Below the pieces are notes generated by a model that was given only the letters and a program-made list of their open reading frames with translations, ran no database searches and was not told the origin of the DNA. Both the position numbers and the translations under genes were made by a program. Shown one piece after another: positions 42,798 through 50,877 of a stretch of DNA of 64,000 nt (within the stretch, counting starts at the first letter, position 1; each line of letters opens with the position of its first letter). The stretch comes from an uncultured Muribaculaceae bacterium (GTDB taxonomy: Bacteria > Bacteroidota > Bacteroidia > Bacteroidales > Muribaculaceae). The stretch covers positions 41,415-105,414 of the forward strand of contig CAUBWJ010000004.1 in the NCBI GenBank assembly GCA_958439725.1, given 5' to 3'.

Positions 42798-43985
42798 TCA
42801 GGCTATGATACCGTGTTTGCGGAACACTTTGCCTATCTTTTCGAGGGCGGTGGTCACCTGGTCGCGGGTGTGTGTGGCCATAAGCGAGAAGCGTATGAGG
42901 GTGTCGTGGGGAGCGACAGCCGGGGAAACCACGGGGTTTACGAAGATGCCTTCGTCGAGGAGGTCGCGGGTGATGGCGAATGTCTTGAAGTTGTCGCGGA
43001 CGAAAAGAGGGATGATGGGAGTGGAGGTGTTGCCGATTTCGATTCCGAGGGCGCGGAAGCCGTCGAGGGCGTAGTGGGTGAGGTCCCAGAGTGCGTCCTG
43101 ACGCTCAGGCTCGGCCTGCATAATCTCCAGGGCCTTGAGAGCGGCGGCTGTGGAGGCCGGGGTGATGGAGGCGGTGAAGATGTAGGAGCGGGAGTGGTGA
43201 CGGAGGAAGTTGGTGATTTCCTTGTCGGTGGCTATGAAGCCTCCCAGCGAGGCGAATGATTTGGAGAATGTGCCCATTATGAGGTCAACGTCGTCGGCCA
43301 CGCCGTAGTGGTGGCATACTCCGCGGCCGCCTTTGCCGAAGACGCCTATTCCGTGGGCTTCGTCGACCATCACGGAGGCGTTGTATTTCTTGGCGAGTTC
43401 GGTGATGGTTTTCACGTCGGCCACGTCGCCTTCCATCGAGAAGACGCTGTCGGTGACAATGAGCTTCACTTTGTCGGGGTCGCATTTCTGGAGCTGTTTC
43501 TCGAGCGAAGCCATATCGTTGTGGCGGTATTTGAGCGACTGCGAGAACGACAGACGGCGGCCTTCGATAATCGAGGCGTGGTCCTGCTCGTCCCAGAGAA
43601 TATAGTCCTCACGGCCGGTGAGAGCCGAAACCACTCCGAGATTCACCTCGAATCCGGTGGAATAAATCATTACGTCTTCTTTGCCGATGTATTCGGCAAT
43701 GGCACGTTCGAGCTTCTTGTGGAGGTCGAGGGTGCCGTTGAGAAACGGCGAGCCGGCGCAGCCGGTGCCGTATTTGCGGGTGGCTTCGATGGCTGCTTCC
43801 TTAATGCGGGGGTCGTTGACCAGGCCGGTGTAGCAGTTTGAGCCGAACATCAGGACTTTTTTGCCGTCGATAATCACCTCGGGGTCCTGCTCACTCGAGA
43901 TGGCGCGGAAATAAGGATAGATTCCGGCTGCTTTGGCTTCCTGCGGCGCGGTGTACTGTGATAATTTAGCTTGTAATAGCTTCAT
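42798..43985 (-). CDS. spt: Serine palmitoyltransferase (alpha-oxoamine synthase)
   Basis: The 395-residue PLP enzyme condenses serine with an acyl-CoA, the first step of bacterial sphingolipid synthesis, a hallmark of Bacteroidales. The PLP Lys is K242 in GTFSKSFASLGGF. The VDEAHGIGVFG motif with D208 and the YSTGFEVNLGV block are typical. 2-amino-3-ketobutyrate CoA ligase is a close relative, but length and the KSFASLGG motif fit Spt of gut Bacteroidetes. It is monocistronic, with a TAACTTTG element about 75 bp upstream and a strong terminator. Confidence 0.9.
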   Translation of the reverse strand: MKLLQAKLSQYTAPQEAKAAGIYPYFRAISSEQDPEVIIDGKKVLMFGSNCYTGLVNDPRIKEAAIEATRKYGTGCAGSPFLNGTLDLHKKLERAIAEYIGKEDVMIYSTGFEVNLGVVSALTGREDYILWDEQDHASIIEGRRLSFSQSLKYRHNDMASLEKQLQKCDPDKVKLIVTDSVFSMEGDVADVKTITELAKKYNASVMVDEAHGIGVFGKGGRGVCHHYGVADDVDLIMGTFSKSFASLGGFIATDKEITNFLRHHSRSYIFTASITPASTAAALKALEIMQAEPERQDALWDLTHYALDGFRALGIEIGNTSTPIIPLFVRDNFKTFAITRDLLDEGIFVNPVVSPAVAPHDTLIRFSLMATHTRDQVTTALEKIGKVFRKHGIIA

Positions 43986-44058
43986 AGGTAATAAAATGGA
44001 CGTTTATTCCTCTGCTTGGATTTTGGGCGGAACAGACTCCTTCCGTCAATGCAGGCTG

Positions 44059-44066
44059 CAAAGTTA
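44059..44066 (-). promoter_or_regulatory. spt promoter -7 element
   Basis: The minus strand reads TAACTTTG, matching TAnnTTTG. A TTG on that strand lies 24 bp further up, slightly long for the -33 spacing. Confidence 0.5.
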
Positions 44067-44240
44067 ATAAAAATCGGAAAAACGGCGGGTCAATGTGTTG
44101 AAAAAAATGCACATTTTGCGTTTTTTGTGAAGAAAATGTGACGGAAAGCAGCCTCACGGTATCAATTGGGAGAAGAATCGGGGTGATAGCTTACAAAATG
44201 ACGGCGGCTTCGTTCTGGATATGGCGCTTAGGGTGGGATG

Positions 44241-44286
44241 GAACGCAGAACGGCGCGGGAACGGCAGAACGGCGCAGAACTGAAAT
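44241..44286. repeat. Dispersed GC-rich repeat, copy 2
   Basis: It matches 20191-20236 at 41 of 46 positions and lies just beyond the 3' end of the DUF3037 gene. It shows the internal unit GGCGCAGAAC more clearly than copy 1 (…CAGAACGGCGC…). Confidence 0.8.
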
Positions 44287-44290
44287 ATGG

Positions 44291-44680
44291 TCAGGGGAGG
44301 CGGACGAGGCGGTCCAGGAGGGCGGTGAAGGTGGCGTCGAGGTCGGCGGTTAGGCCGGGATGGGGGCGCGAGGTGCGCAGGCATGCGCTGCGGGCGGCCG
44401 TAAGCCAGCGGAAGCGTTCCTCGGGGAGCAGGGCGGCAAGCGGACCGGCCTGAGGCAATCCGTGGGCCACACCGGTGAATGATGCCGTCTGGCGCAGGAT
44501 GGCGTCGACGTCGGCCGTGGGCCACAGGGCGAGAAGTCGCGCGGTGTCAAGCTCCACGGCGGCTTTTATCCAGCGGCGGCGCTTGCACATCATGAGCAGG
44601 CCGATGTTGAGCAGTTCGCCCCGCTCCACATCGGGCATCACGCGTATCACGGCATATTCATATAATAGCTTTTCTTGCAT
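44291..44680 (-). CDS. DUF3037 domain protein
   Basis: The 129-residue protein has the DUF3037 pattern: YEYAVIRVMPDVERGELLNI with GLLMMCKRR at the start, then an alpha-helical rest with LDTARLLALWPTADVDAI. DUF3037 proteins typically neighbour HipA-like kinases, and here the start overlaps the end of such a kinase gene by 23 bp. Function is not established. The constant pairing suggests a partner, substrate or regulator of the kinase. Confidence 0.85.
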   Translation of the reverse strand: MQEKLLYEYAVIRVMPDVERGELLNIGLLMMCKRRRWIKAAVELDTARLLALWPTADVDAILRQTASFTGVAHGLPQAGPLAALLPEERFRWLTAARSACLRTSRPHPGLTADLDATFTALLDRLVRLP

Positions 44681-45446
44681 CTATGGCTGATTGGGTGAAA
44701 ATCCGGGAGTTGGCCAGACGTGTCTGAAGAAATGTGATGTAGCCCTGCTTTATTTCGGCGGCTGACAGACCGAGGTCGGGGCGCGCGGCCCACGCATCGG
44801 GCACAAGCTCCACTATTGCGGCGAGAAGATCGGGGGTGAGGCGCTGCCGGATCAGGCTGTCGGCCTCCTGCAGGCGCGAGGCGAGATGCAGCAGGGCGTG
44901 GTCCTTGATGTAGGGGAAGGGCGAGAGGGCGGCCTTTTCGGGGTCGGACCACGAATGGTGGAAATAGAGCGAGGCCCCGTGGTCTATGAGCCAGGTCTCG
45001 CGTCCGTGCCAAAGGAGCATATTGGTGTTGCGCAGGGTGCGGTCTATGTTGGTCAGGAACGCGTCAGTCCACACTATGCGCGAAGCTGTTTCGGCGTCGA
45101 TGGTGTTGATATATGGGTCGATGGAGAGCGCTCCTTCCAGGAAATGCATTCCCAGATTGAGGCCGCGGCTTGCCTGCATGAGGTCCTGCACTTCCTCGTC
45201 GGGCTCTGTGCGTCCGAAGTCTTCGTCAAGGTCCAGAAACACCAGTTCGGGCACGAGCAGACCCGCCGCACGCGCCACCTCGCCCCCGATTATTTCGGCG
45301 GCAAGCACCTTTGGCCCGTGGCCCGAGCCGCGCAGCTTGGCGGCATATCGGAAGCCGTCGTCGGCCTCCACAAGCAGCGGCAGGGAGCCGCCCTCGCGCA
45401 GGGGCGCAATGTAGCGTGTCACGGTCTGATGCCTCAGCTGGTCCAT
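44658..45446 (-). CDS. HipA-like kinase (HipA_2 type)
   Basis: The 262-residue protein is a single-domain HipA-like kinase. YAAKLRG (K37) may bind ATP. DAFLTNIDRTLRNTNMLL (128-145) carries the catalytic Asp and metal-binding Asn, and WLIDHGASLYFHH (from 152) is the DFG-like site with D155. It is much shorter than HipA toxins (~440 residues) and has no HipB-like DNA-binding partner. The partner is the overlapping DUF3037 gene. HipA toxins phosphorylate glutamyl-tRNA synthetase; the target here is unknown. Confidence 0.85.
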   Translation of the reverse strand: MDQLRHQTVTRYIAPLREGGSLPLLVEADDGFRYAAKLRGSGHGPKVLAAEIIGGEVARAAGLLVPELVFLDLDEDFGRTEPDEEVQDLMQASRGLNLGMHFLEGALSIDPYINTIDAETASRIVWTDAFLTNIDRTLRNTNMLLWHGRETWLIDHGASLYFHHSWSDPEKAALSPFPYIKDHALLHLASRLQEADSLIRQRLTPDLLAAIVELVPDAWAARPDLGLSAAEIKQGYITFLQTRLANSRIFTQSAIDARKAII

Positions 45447-45625
45447 TTTCCTGTGGTTGTCCGGCTCTGATTTTCCGGCTCCTAAATATAACGCGAAGTT
45501 ACTGAATTGGTTTCAATCCCCCGTAAGTTTATGCGGGGAAAATGTAGTAAAGTATATTATCCTGCTGATGATTTTGGCCGGATTAGTTATTGTCGGATTT
45601 ATTTCTGACCTATTATCTGACCTAT

Positions 45626-45919
45626 TTAGTCCGAGAACTTCCAGTGTCCATTTCTTGGAGAGCCAATACGTTTTATGATTCCTTCGGATTTTAATTTTTC
45701 GATATGGAATTGAACGCTGGAGGCTGATATCCCAATCTTTTTTGAAAGTAAAGCTCTTGTTATTTTGGGGTTATCCCGAATTAAAGAGATTAATTTTTCG
45801 CGAGTTGACATTTCATTATTCTCGCCATTATTCTCACCAATGTGGCGAGAATTCTTAATTGTTGTCAATGGATAGGTGACTGTTGAAATGAGCATGTCGC
45901 TCTCAAAAGTTACGGTCAT
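45626..45919 (-). pseudogene. Winged-helix remnant, probably C-terminus of an AlbA_2/divergent-AAA regulator
   Basis: The 97-residue frame ends with a winged helix-turn-helix (LISLIRDNPKITRALLSKKI, SASSVQFHIEKLKSEG, IIKRIGSPRNGHWKF). Before it stands a GENNGENNE linker typical of the long AlbA_2-type ATP-binding regulators of Bacteroides, whose C-termini look like this. The preceding 26 residues resemble the end of their middle domain. The first ~350 residues of such a protein are missing, so this is most likely a 3' stub. It could still act as a small DNA-binding protein. AT-rich compared with its left neighbours. Confidence 0.6.
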
Positions 45920-45998
45920 TCCAGTCAGTTTCTCAATAATTTAACTCAGAGAATATTAACTTTGAGGGTGGATAATGTTGAATAATGTTGAATGTTAA

Positions 45999-46031
45999 AT
46001 CACACGACTGGATTTGATAAATGAATATAGG
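45999..46031 (+). repeat. 33-bp direct repeat, left copy
   Basis: It starts AATCACACGAC and ends ATAAATGAATATAGG, and matches 49999-50031 at 29 of 33 positions, exactly 4000 bp away. It lies 62 bp before the -7 element of the sigma-factor gene. Just to its left AATGTTG occurs at 45974 and 45984, 10 bp apart. Confidence 0.85.
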
Positions 46032-46092
46032 GTTTATGGCTTACTTATGACGGTGGGAGTGGGAGCTGTAAGTTTATGGCGAAAAAATATTG

Positions 46093-46100
46093 TAAATTTG
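46093..46100 (+). promoter_or_regulatory. Sigma-factor gene promoter -7 element
   Basis: TAAATTTG matches TAnnTTTG about 110 bp before the chosen sigma start. A TTTG at -33 was not found, which would fit activator-dependent use. Confidence 0.5.
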
Positions 46101-46210
46101 CTGAGAATTAATCTATGGTAATAACCGATAGATTAGGAGGTAATCACTTTTTTGAAAAAAATAGCTGTTGCGAGGTTAGGAAAATCGGAAGTCGCGGTTT
46201 GTATAAGTGT

Positions 46211-46699
46211 ATGATGCCTAAAGAAGACATAGAGCAGATTTTTCGAAGCAACTACAGGGCTATGCTCCTTCTCGCCAACCGTATGGTCCACGACGAGGAT
46301 GCGGCGCGCGACATTGTACACGATGTCTTTGCCTCGTTGCTTTCAGGAAGAGCCTCCGCAGTCACTCCGTCCTATCTTCTGAGCGGTGTCCATTTCGCCT
46401 GTCTGAAATATATCCGCAGTCTGTCGGTCCGCGAGCGTCTCAATAAAATGTATGCCCTTGACCTCAGCGAGATAGAAGATGAGGAATGGCCCGATGAGGA
46501 GGCCATCGCACAAATTCATAAAATCGTTGACAGAGACCTCTCGGAGCTTACAAGGCGAATAGTAATGCTCAGGTTCTGTGACCGGTTGACATACAGTGAG
46601 ATTGCCGAAGAAACGGGTGTCAGTGAGGTCAGTGTCTACAAGCATCTGCATCATGCAATGATTGTGTTACGTCAAAATTTCAATGGAAATGAAAGATAA
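46211..46699 (+). CDS. ECF RNA polymerase sigma factor
   Basis: From ATG 46211 the product has 162 residues; the frame is open to an ATG at 46115, but those residues lack sigma homology. Region 2 is IEQIFRSNYRAMLLLANRMV with DAARDIVHDVFASLL, and region 4 is LTYSEIAEETGVSEVSVYKH. This is the Bacteroidota ECF type that drives outer-membrane receptor genes. It overlaps the start of the FecR-like anti-sigma gene, and the STN receptor gene follows, so the three form a signalling unit: receptor senses ligand, anti-sigma relays, sigma activates. Confidence 0.9.
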   Translation: MMPKEDIEQIFRSNYRAMLLLANRMVHDEDAARDIVHDVFASLLSGRASAVTPSYLLSGVHFACLKYIRSLSVRERLNKMYALDLSEIEDEEWPDEEAIAQIHKIVDRDLSELTRRIVMLRFCDRLTYSEIAEETGVSEVSVYKHLHHAMIVLRQNFNGNER

Positions 46700-47357
46700 A
46701 ACCGACCGACTTTTTGAGGCTTTGGAGAATCCGGCACGTTTCTCCGACGATGAAATCAGGCGGATGCTTGATGATGAGGAGATGCGTGAGCTTTACGGAC
46801 TGATGAGCAAGACCGCCGATGCGCTGATCGAGACCCGCGAACCCGACATCGATGCCGAATGGGAGCGTTTTACAGCACGATTGCCTCATGCCACTAAACG
46901 CGTCGGCCCTCTTCCGCATATCATCAAGCTGTTTACAGGCCGAAAAGTTGCCGCCATACTGACTGTCGGAGTTTCTATTGCCGCGGTAGCCGCCACCGTA
47001 GCCGTAACATATTCTCTGGTCAGTCTCAAAACTGAAAAACGGGGGCAAATCGCGGCGGAAACGGCAGTCACCCAGCCGGGACACATTGCAGTTGAGGCTA
47101 AAGACTCCGTCGATTCGCAGATTCCGGCTGGAGAGCCTCTGACTGTCATTTTCAAAAACGAATCGTTCGGCAATATGATAAGCCGGATAGCGGACTACTA
47201 TGGTGCATCGGTGAAGTACAGCAATGAAAACTCCAAAGCCCTGCATCTGTATTTCCAGTGGGACCAGCGGCATCCACTGAGTGAGATTGTGGAGCAGCTA
47301 AACAATTTCGAGCAGATTGATCTGAAACTCGCTGACGACACCATAACCGTGAAATAG
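46683..47357 (+). CDS. FecR-like anti-sigma factor
   Basis: The 224-residue protein has a cytoplasmic N-terminal part (about 1-85, the presumed sigma-binding side), one membrane helix (KVAAILTVGVSIAAVAATVA, about 90-115) and a periplasmic end. The end carries the FecR C-terminal/DUF4974 fold (LTVIFKNESFGNMISRIADY, LYFQWDQRHPLSEIVEQLNN). Starts at 46683 or 46689 are possible; both overlap the sigma gene, so they are coupled. The typical long FecR middle domain is short here. It should bind the STN domain of the next gene product. Confidence 0.85.
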   Translation: MEMKDKTDRLFEALENPARFSDDEIRRMLDDEEMRELYGLMSKTADALIETREPDIDAEWERFTARLPHATKRVGPLPHIIKLFTGRKVAAILTVGVSIAAVAATVAVTYSLVSLKTEKRGQIAAETAVTQPGHIAVEAKDSVDSQIPAGEPLTVIFKNESFGNMISRIADYYGASVKYSNENSKALHLYFQWDQRHPLSEIVEQLNNFEQIDLKLADDTITVK

Positions 47358-47359
47358 TC

Positions 47360-49909
47360 ATGAAAAACACTCTGCTTGTCATCATGGCTGCACTATGTGC
47401 TGTAATCTCCCATGCTGATACATTCACATACCGGTTCAATCAGACCCTCCTGTCAGAGGCTCTATCGCACATCGCCGAACAGCATCCCGATATCCAGATC
47501 AACTTTATCTGTAATGAACTGGATAAATACAAGACGTCAGCTCACATCAATACCGACGATGCCTTTCAGGCGTTGAAGCAAATCATCGGCATGAATCCGG
47601 TATCGGTTACAAAGAGTAACGGCCGATATTATATCGAGGCACTCCAGCACGGCAAATTCATCTACCGTGGCCGTGCGGTAGGCGAGGATAACGAGCCGGT
47701 GGCTGCAGCAACAGTGATGCTGCTTTCGCCATCCGACTCAACTGTCATAACCTATGGCGTGGCCGATGACCGGGGTGGCTTTTCAATTCCATGTGACCGT
47801 CGGGAGGTAATTGCCAAACTCAGTTGTATTGGCTATAAGACCACTTGCCGTCGAAGTGACGGATTTAATCTTGGCAATATCGTTATGCCGATAAATGCCA
47901 CGCAGTTACAGCAGGTGTCTGTTGAGGGTCAAATGGCAACGGCTTATTCCGACCGCACTGTATATCTTCCTTCATCACGTCAGAAAAATGCTGCACAAAA
48001 CGCCATAGACCTTTTGCGACAAATGGCTATTCCGCAAATCAACATCAATCTTGTGGACAATGCGGTTACAACACTGAGCGGCCAAAAAGTCACACTCTAT
48101 ATCAACTATACCCCTGCCTTGACAGAAGAGATTGAGGGTATTTTGACTTCAGACGTAAAGCGGGTGGAATATCTCGATTTTCCTACCGATCCGCGCTTTC
48201 AAGGCAACGAGCATGTGATTAATTTCATAATGCAGAAATATGAATATGGTGGCTATACAAAAGCAACCGCAAGTGAAAACTTCCTCGTAGGGAAGATGTC
48301 AAGCCGGGCTTCGTTATATTCCAAATTTGCGTACAAAAGCATGACATATGATTTATACGTCGGGGCATCAAATCATGATATCAGACATTCCGGCACATCA
48401 ATCGTTGGAACCTATACTCTTGAAAACGCCGACGGAGAGCCACGTCAGGTAACACGTAAAGAAACATTCGCTAATTCCCATTTCAAGTATAATCAGTATC
48501 CTGTAACATTCAGGGCTATATACGATTCTGACAAAGTACAGATAGCCAACACTGTCGGCTTTAACTTCGACCAGTCACCGACGGCTGAAACTTCCGGCAC
48601 TCTGTCGTACATGCCGCGACAGACCGCAGAATATTCATACAATAGATACGAGCCTTACACCAGCCGCTATATTGTATGGTCAAGCAATTACTATTTTATT
48701 TTGCCCCGAAATTTTCACCTGAGTGTTTCGCCCGGCATAAATTACGGACACACCAGCAACAGTTATCGCTATGAGACTACCGGAAACAGTGGCATAATAA
48801 ATGACTCCAGGGAAAATGTGGGGCAGTTCAGGGGAAGCACCACACTTTACAAAGTGTTCACCGACCGACAAAACGGCTTCTTCCGTGCATATTACGGCTC
48901 AACCTCCAATAATGTGAGCTATCTCGGCACATCTCCTTACGACAATGATTTCCTCGATTCCTATGCCGGAGCCGCGCTGGGTTATAACTTATCCAATAAA
49001 AAATGGAATATCAGAGCCGATGCCGCCCTGCAATGGGAGAAGAACAAAATCAATTCCCAGTCAGTTTCGGAGATTTATCCTCTTGTGAATGTATCAGCCG
49101 GATTTTCACCCTCGCATAAACACTCTTTCAGTGCATTTTTCCATTTCGGGGCGAACTACCCGGGAGCAAGCGAAAAAACACCCAATGTGCTTCAGCAAAA
49201 CGAGCTGATGTACTATACGGGAAATCCGGCTCTCGGATTGTCGCGGCAGATTACATTCAATCTATCCTACAATTGGATGCCGTCAAACAGGTTTTCCGCG
49301 TCGGCTTTTGCTCAATACTTTGGTGAATATAACCTGTATGTGCCTGTTTACAGGCCATACCACGACGGGATGGCTTTGCTTCGCACTTTTGAAACCGACG
49401 GCGACTATAACCGGACTCAAATAGGCCTTTCGTTCAACTATAAGTTGCTCAACGGAAATCTGCAACTCGCGGCATCTCCTTCAGTTTCTTTCTATCGTAT
49501 GACGGGGGAGTTTGATATTACCCGAAGTCCGTTCAACTGTAACGCATCGGCTACGTATTATCTCGGCAACTTCTATTTTCAGGCGTCTTATCAGACAAGG
49601 AGCCTGACGGTTCAGGGCAATCGCGGAGTGATTTATAAAGACCTCGATTTCTATCAGATACTTGCAGGGTGGAGCCGGGCAAACTGGAATGTCAGGATAG
49701 GCGCGATGAATCTTTTCCGTAGCGACTGGTTGTGTGCCACTAATATCCTGTCTACTACATTGTACTCTGAAACACGCCTTGTCAGTGGCAACAATTTTCA
49801 TCGCCGTCTGAACCTCTCGGTAACCTACACTTTTGGCTACGGCAAAAAAGTACAGCGCGGTAATGAGGTTGGTGAACAATCCGGTGCAAGTTCCGCAATT
49901 ATGAAATAA
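47360..49909 (+). CDS. Outer-membrane receptor with STN signalling domain
   Basis: The 849-residue protein starts with a signal peptide (MKNTLLVIMAALCAVISHA) and an STN domain (about 22-95, RFNQTLLSEALSHIAEQHPD), the part of TonB-linked transducers that contacts FecR. A carboxypeptidase-like domain (about 100-180) and a plug-like region follow, then a long beta-barrel with many Tyr/Asn strands. It starts 2 bp after the anti-sigma stop. The barrel resembles the OMP_b-brl_3 group rather than classic SusC, and no SusD follows, so its ligand may be small or a peptide. Codon use is more AT-rich than in flanking genes. Confidence 0.87.
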   Translation: MKNTLLVIMAALCAVISHADTFTYRFNQTLLSEALSHIAEQHPDIQINFICNELDKYKTSAHINTDDAFQALKQIIGMNPVSVTKSNGRYYIEALQHGKFIYRGRAVGEDNEPVAAATVMLLSPSDSTVITYGVADDRGGFSIPCDRREVIAKLSCIGYKTTCRRSDGFNLGNIVMPINATQLQQVSVEGQMATAYSDRTVYLPSSRQKNAAQNAIDLLRQMAIPQININLVDNAVTTLSGQKVTLYINYTPALTEEIEGILTSDVKRVEYLDFPTDPRFQGNEHVINFIMQKYEYGGYTKATASENFLVGKMSSRASLYSKFAYKSMTYDLYVGASNHDIRHSGTSIVGTYTLENADGEPRQVTRKETFANSHFKYNQYPVTFRAIYDSDKVQIANTVGFNFDQSPTAETSGTLSYMPRQTAEYSYNRYEPYTSRYIVWSSNYYFILPRNFHLSVSPGINYGHTSNSYRYETTGNSGIINDSRENVGQFRGSTTLYKVFTDRQNGFFRAYYGSTSNNVSYLGTSPYDNDFLDSYAGAALGYNLSNKKWNIRADAALQWEKNKINSQSVSEIYPLVNVSAGFSPSHKHSFSAFFHFGANYPGASEKTPNVLQQNELMYYTGNPALGLSRQITFNLSYNWMPSNRFSASAFAQYFGEYNLYVPVYRPYHDGMALLRTFETDGDYNRTQIGLSFNYKLLNGNLQLAASPSVSFYRMTGEFDITRSPFNCNASATYYLGNFYFQASYQTRSLTVQGNRGVIYKDLDFYQILAGWSRANWNVRIGAMNLFRSDWLCATNILSTTLYSETRLVSGNNFHRRLNLSVTYTFGYGKKVQRGNEVGEQSGASSAIMK

Positions 49910-49998
49910 TATTGCAGATACCGACATAAACGCAGGGAAATTCTACTTGCTTATCTTTTAATTTAGAAAAGATTAACGTAGAAGTTGGAGGGCATCGA

Positions 49999-50031
49999 AT
50001 CACACGACGACATTTAATAAATGAATATAGG
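49999..50031 (+). repeat. 33-bp direct repeat, right copy
   Basis: It matches 45999-46031 at 29 of 33 positions in the same orientation. It lies 57 bp before the -7 element of xpt, a spacing close to that at the left copy. Confidence 0.85.
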
Positions 50032-50087
50032 TAGTCCATTCTTGGGGTGTGAAGCGTTATATATAGAGCATTTCTGCGGAATTTCGG

Positions 50088-50095
50088 TAATTTTG
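50088..50095 (+). promoter_or_regulatory. xpt promoter -7 element
   Basis: TAATTTTG matches the consensus and lies 28 bp before the xpt ATG. No purine riboswitch fits in the short leader. Confidence 0.55.
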
Positions 50096-50123
50096 CGGAG
50101 GTGACGCCAAATGAAAAGAAAAG

Positions 50124-50693
50124 ATGGAATTACTGAGACAACGCATACTTGAGGACGGACGCTGCTATGAGGGCGGCATTCTGAAGGTGGATAGCTTTAT
50201 CAATCATCAGATGGATCCTGACCTGATGAAGCAGATAGGGGCGGAGTTCGCGCGGATATTCGCCGGAAGCGGCGTGAACAAGATTCTTACCATCGAGGCA
50301 AGCGGAATTGCCCCGGCAATAATGACCGGGGCAATGATGCATCTGCCGGTGGTGTTCGTGAAGAAAAAGAAGCCTAAGACTATGGAACGGATGCTTACGA
50401 GCACGGTGCATTCGTTTACTAAGGACAGGGACTATACGGTGTGTATCTCGGCCGATTTTCTCACGTCCGGTGACCGGGTGGTGTTCATAGACGATTTTCT
50501 GGCCTACGGCAACGCGTCGCTGGGCGTGATCGATCTCTGCCGTCAGGCCGGTGCCACAATCGTGGGGATGGGCTTTATAATCGAGAAGGTGTTTCAGGGC
50601 GGAGGCGAGATGCTTGCGTCGAAGGGGATAAGGGTGGAATCGCTTGCGCGGATTGCGTCGCTGGACGACTGTACCATCACACTCGCTGATTGA
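50124..50693 (+). CDS. xpt: Xanthine phosphoribosyltransferase
   Basis: The 189-residue purine-salvage enzyme turns xanthine plus PRPP into XMP. It starts MELLRQRILEDGRCYEGGIL with KVDSFINHQMDP, the Xpt signature. It has the PRPP-binding loop VVFIDDFLAYGNASLGVIDL and the conserved LTIEASGIAPAIMTG. Length is standard. In Firmicutes xpt is paired with the permease pbuX under a riboswitch; neither is present here. Confidence 0.95.
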   Translation: MELLRQRILEDGRCYEGGILKVDSFINHQMDPDLMKQIGAEFARIFAGSGVNKILTIEASGIAPAIMTGAMMHLPVVFVKKKKPKTMERMLTSTVHSFTKDRDYTVCISADFLTSGDRVVFIDDFLAYGNASLGVIDLCRQAGATIVGMGFIIEKVFQGGGEMLASKGIRVESLARIASLDDCTITLAD

Positions 50694-50780
50694 GAGCCTC
50701 CCACCGCCCTTGTAGATTGGGGGAGGGGATAAATTGCAAAAAAAGTGAGGAAACAGTGATGTTTCCATGTGTGGATTTTA

Positions 50781-50788
50781 TATATTTG
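50781..50788 (+). promoter_or_regulatory. GH2 gene promoter -7 element
   Basis: TATATTTG lies 90 bp before the GH2 start. No TTTG partner was seen at -33. Confidence 0.5.
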
Positions 50789-50877
50789 CACTATCGCAGC
50801 TCGTGTAAATACGCTGAGGCGTAGATTGTTGCAATTAGTAAAATTGTCAAAGCGAATAGTAATAAAATCCAAGTATA

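Larger units (their letters stand above)
43986..44290. other. Intergenic stretch upstream of spt
   Basis: This 305-bp spacer holds the spt -7 element (44059-44066, minus) and, near its right end, copy 2 of the dispersed repeat. No gene was seen. Confidence 0.5.

Noticed and set aside
45457..45678. 73-codon plus-strand frame with one hydrophobic helix
   Set aside because: It has a poor start and overlaps the winged-helix remnant at its 3' end, and no homology is recognised. The hydrophobic stretch arises from AT-rich intergenic DNA.
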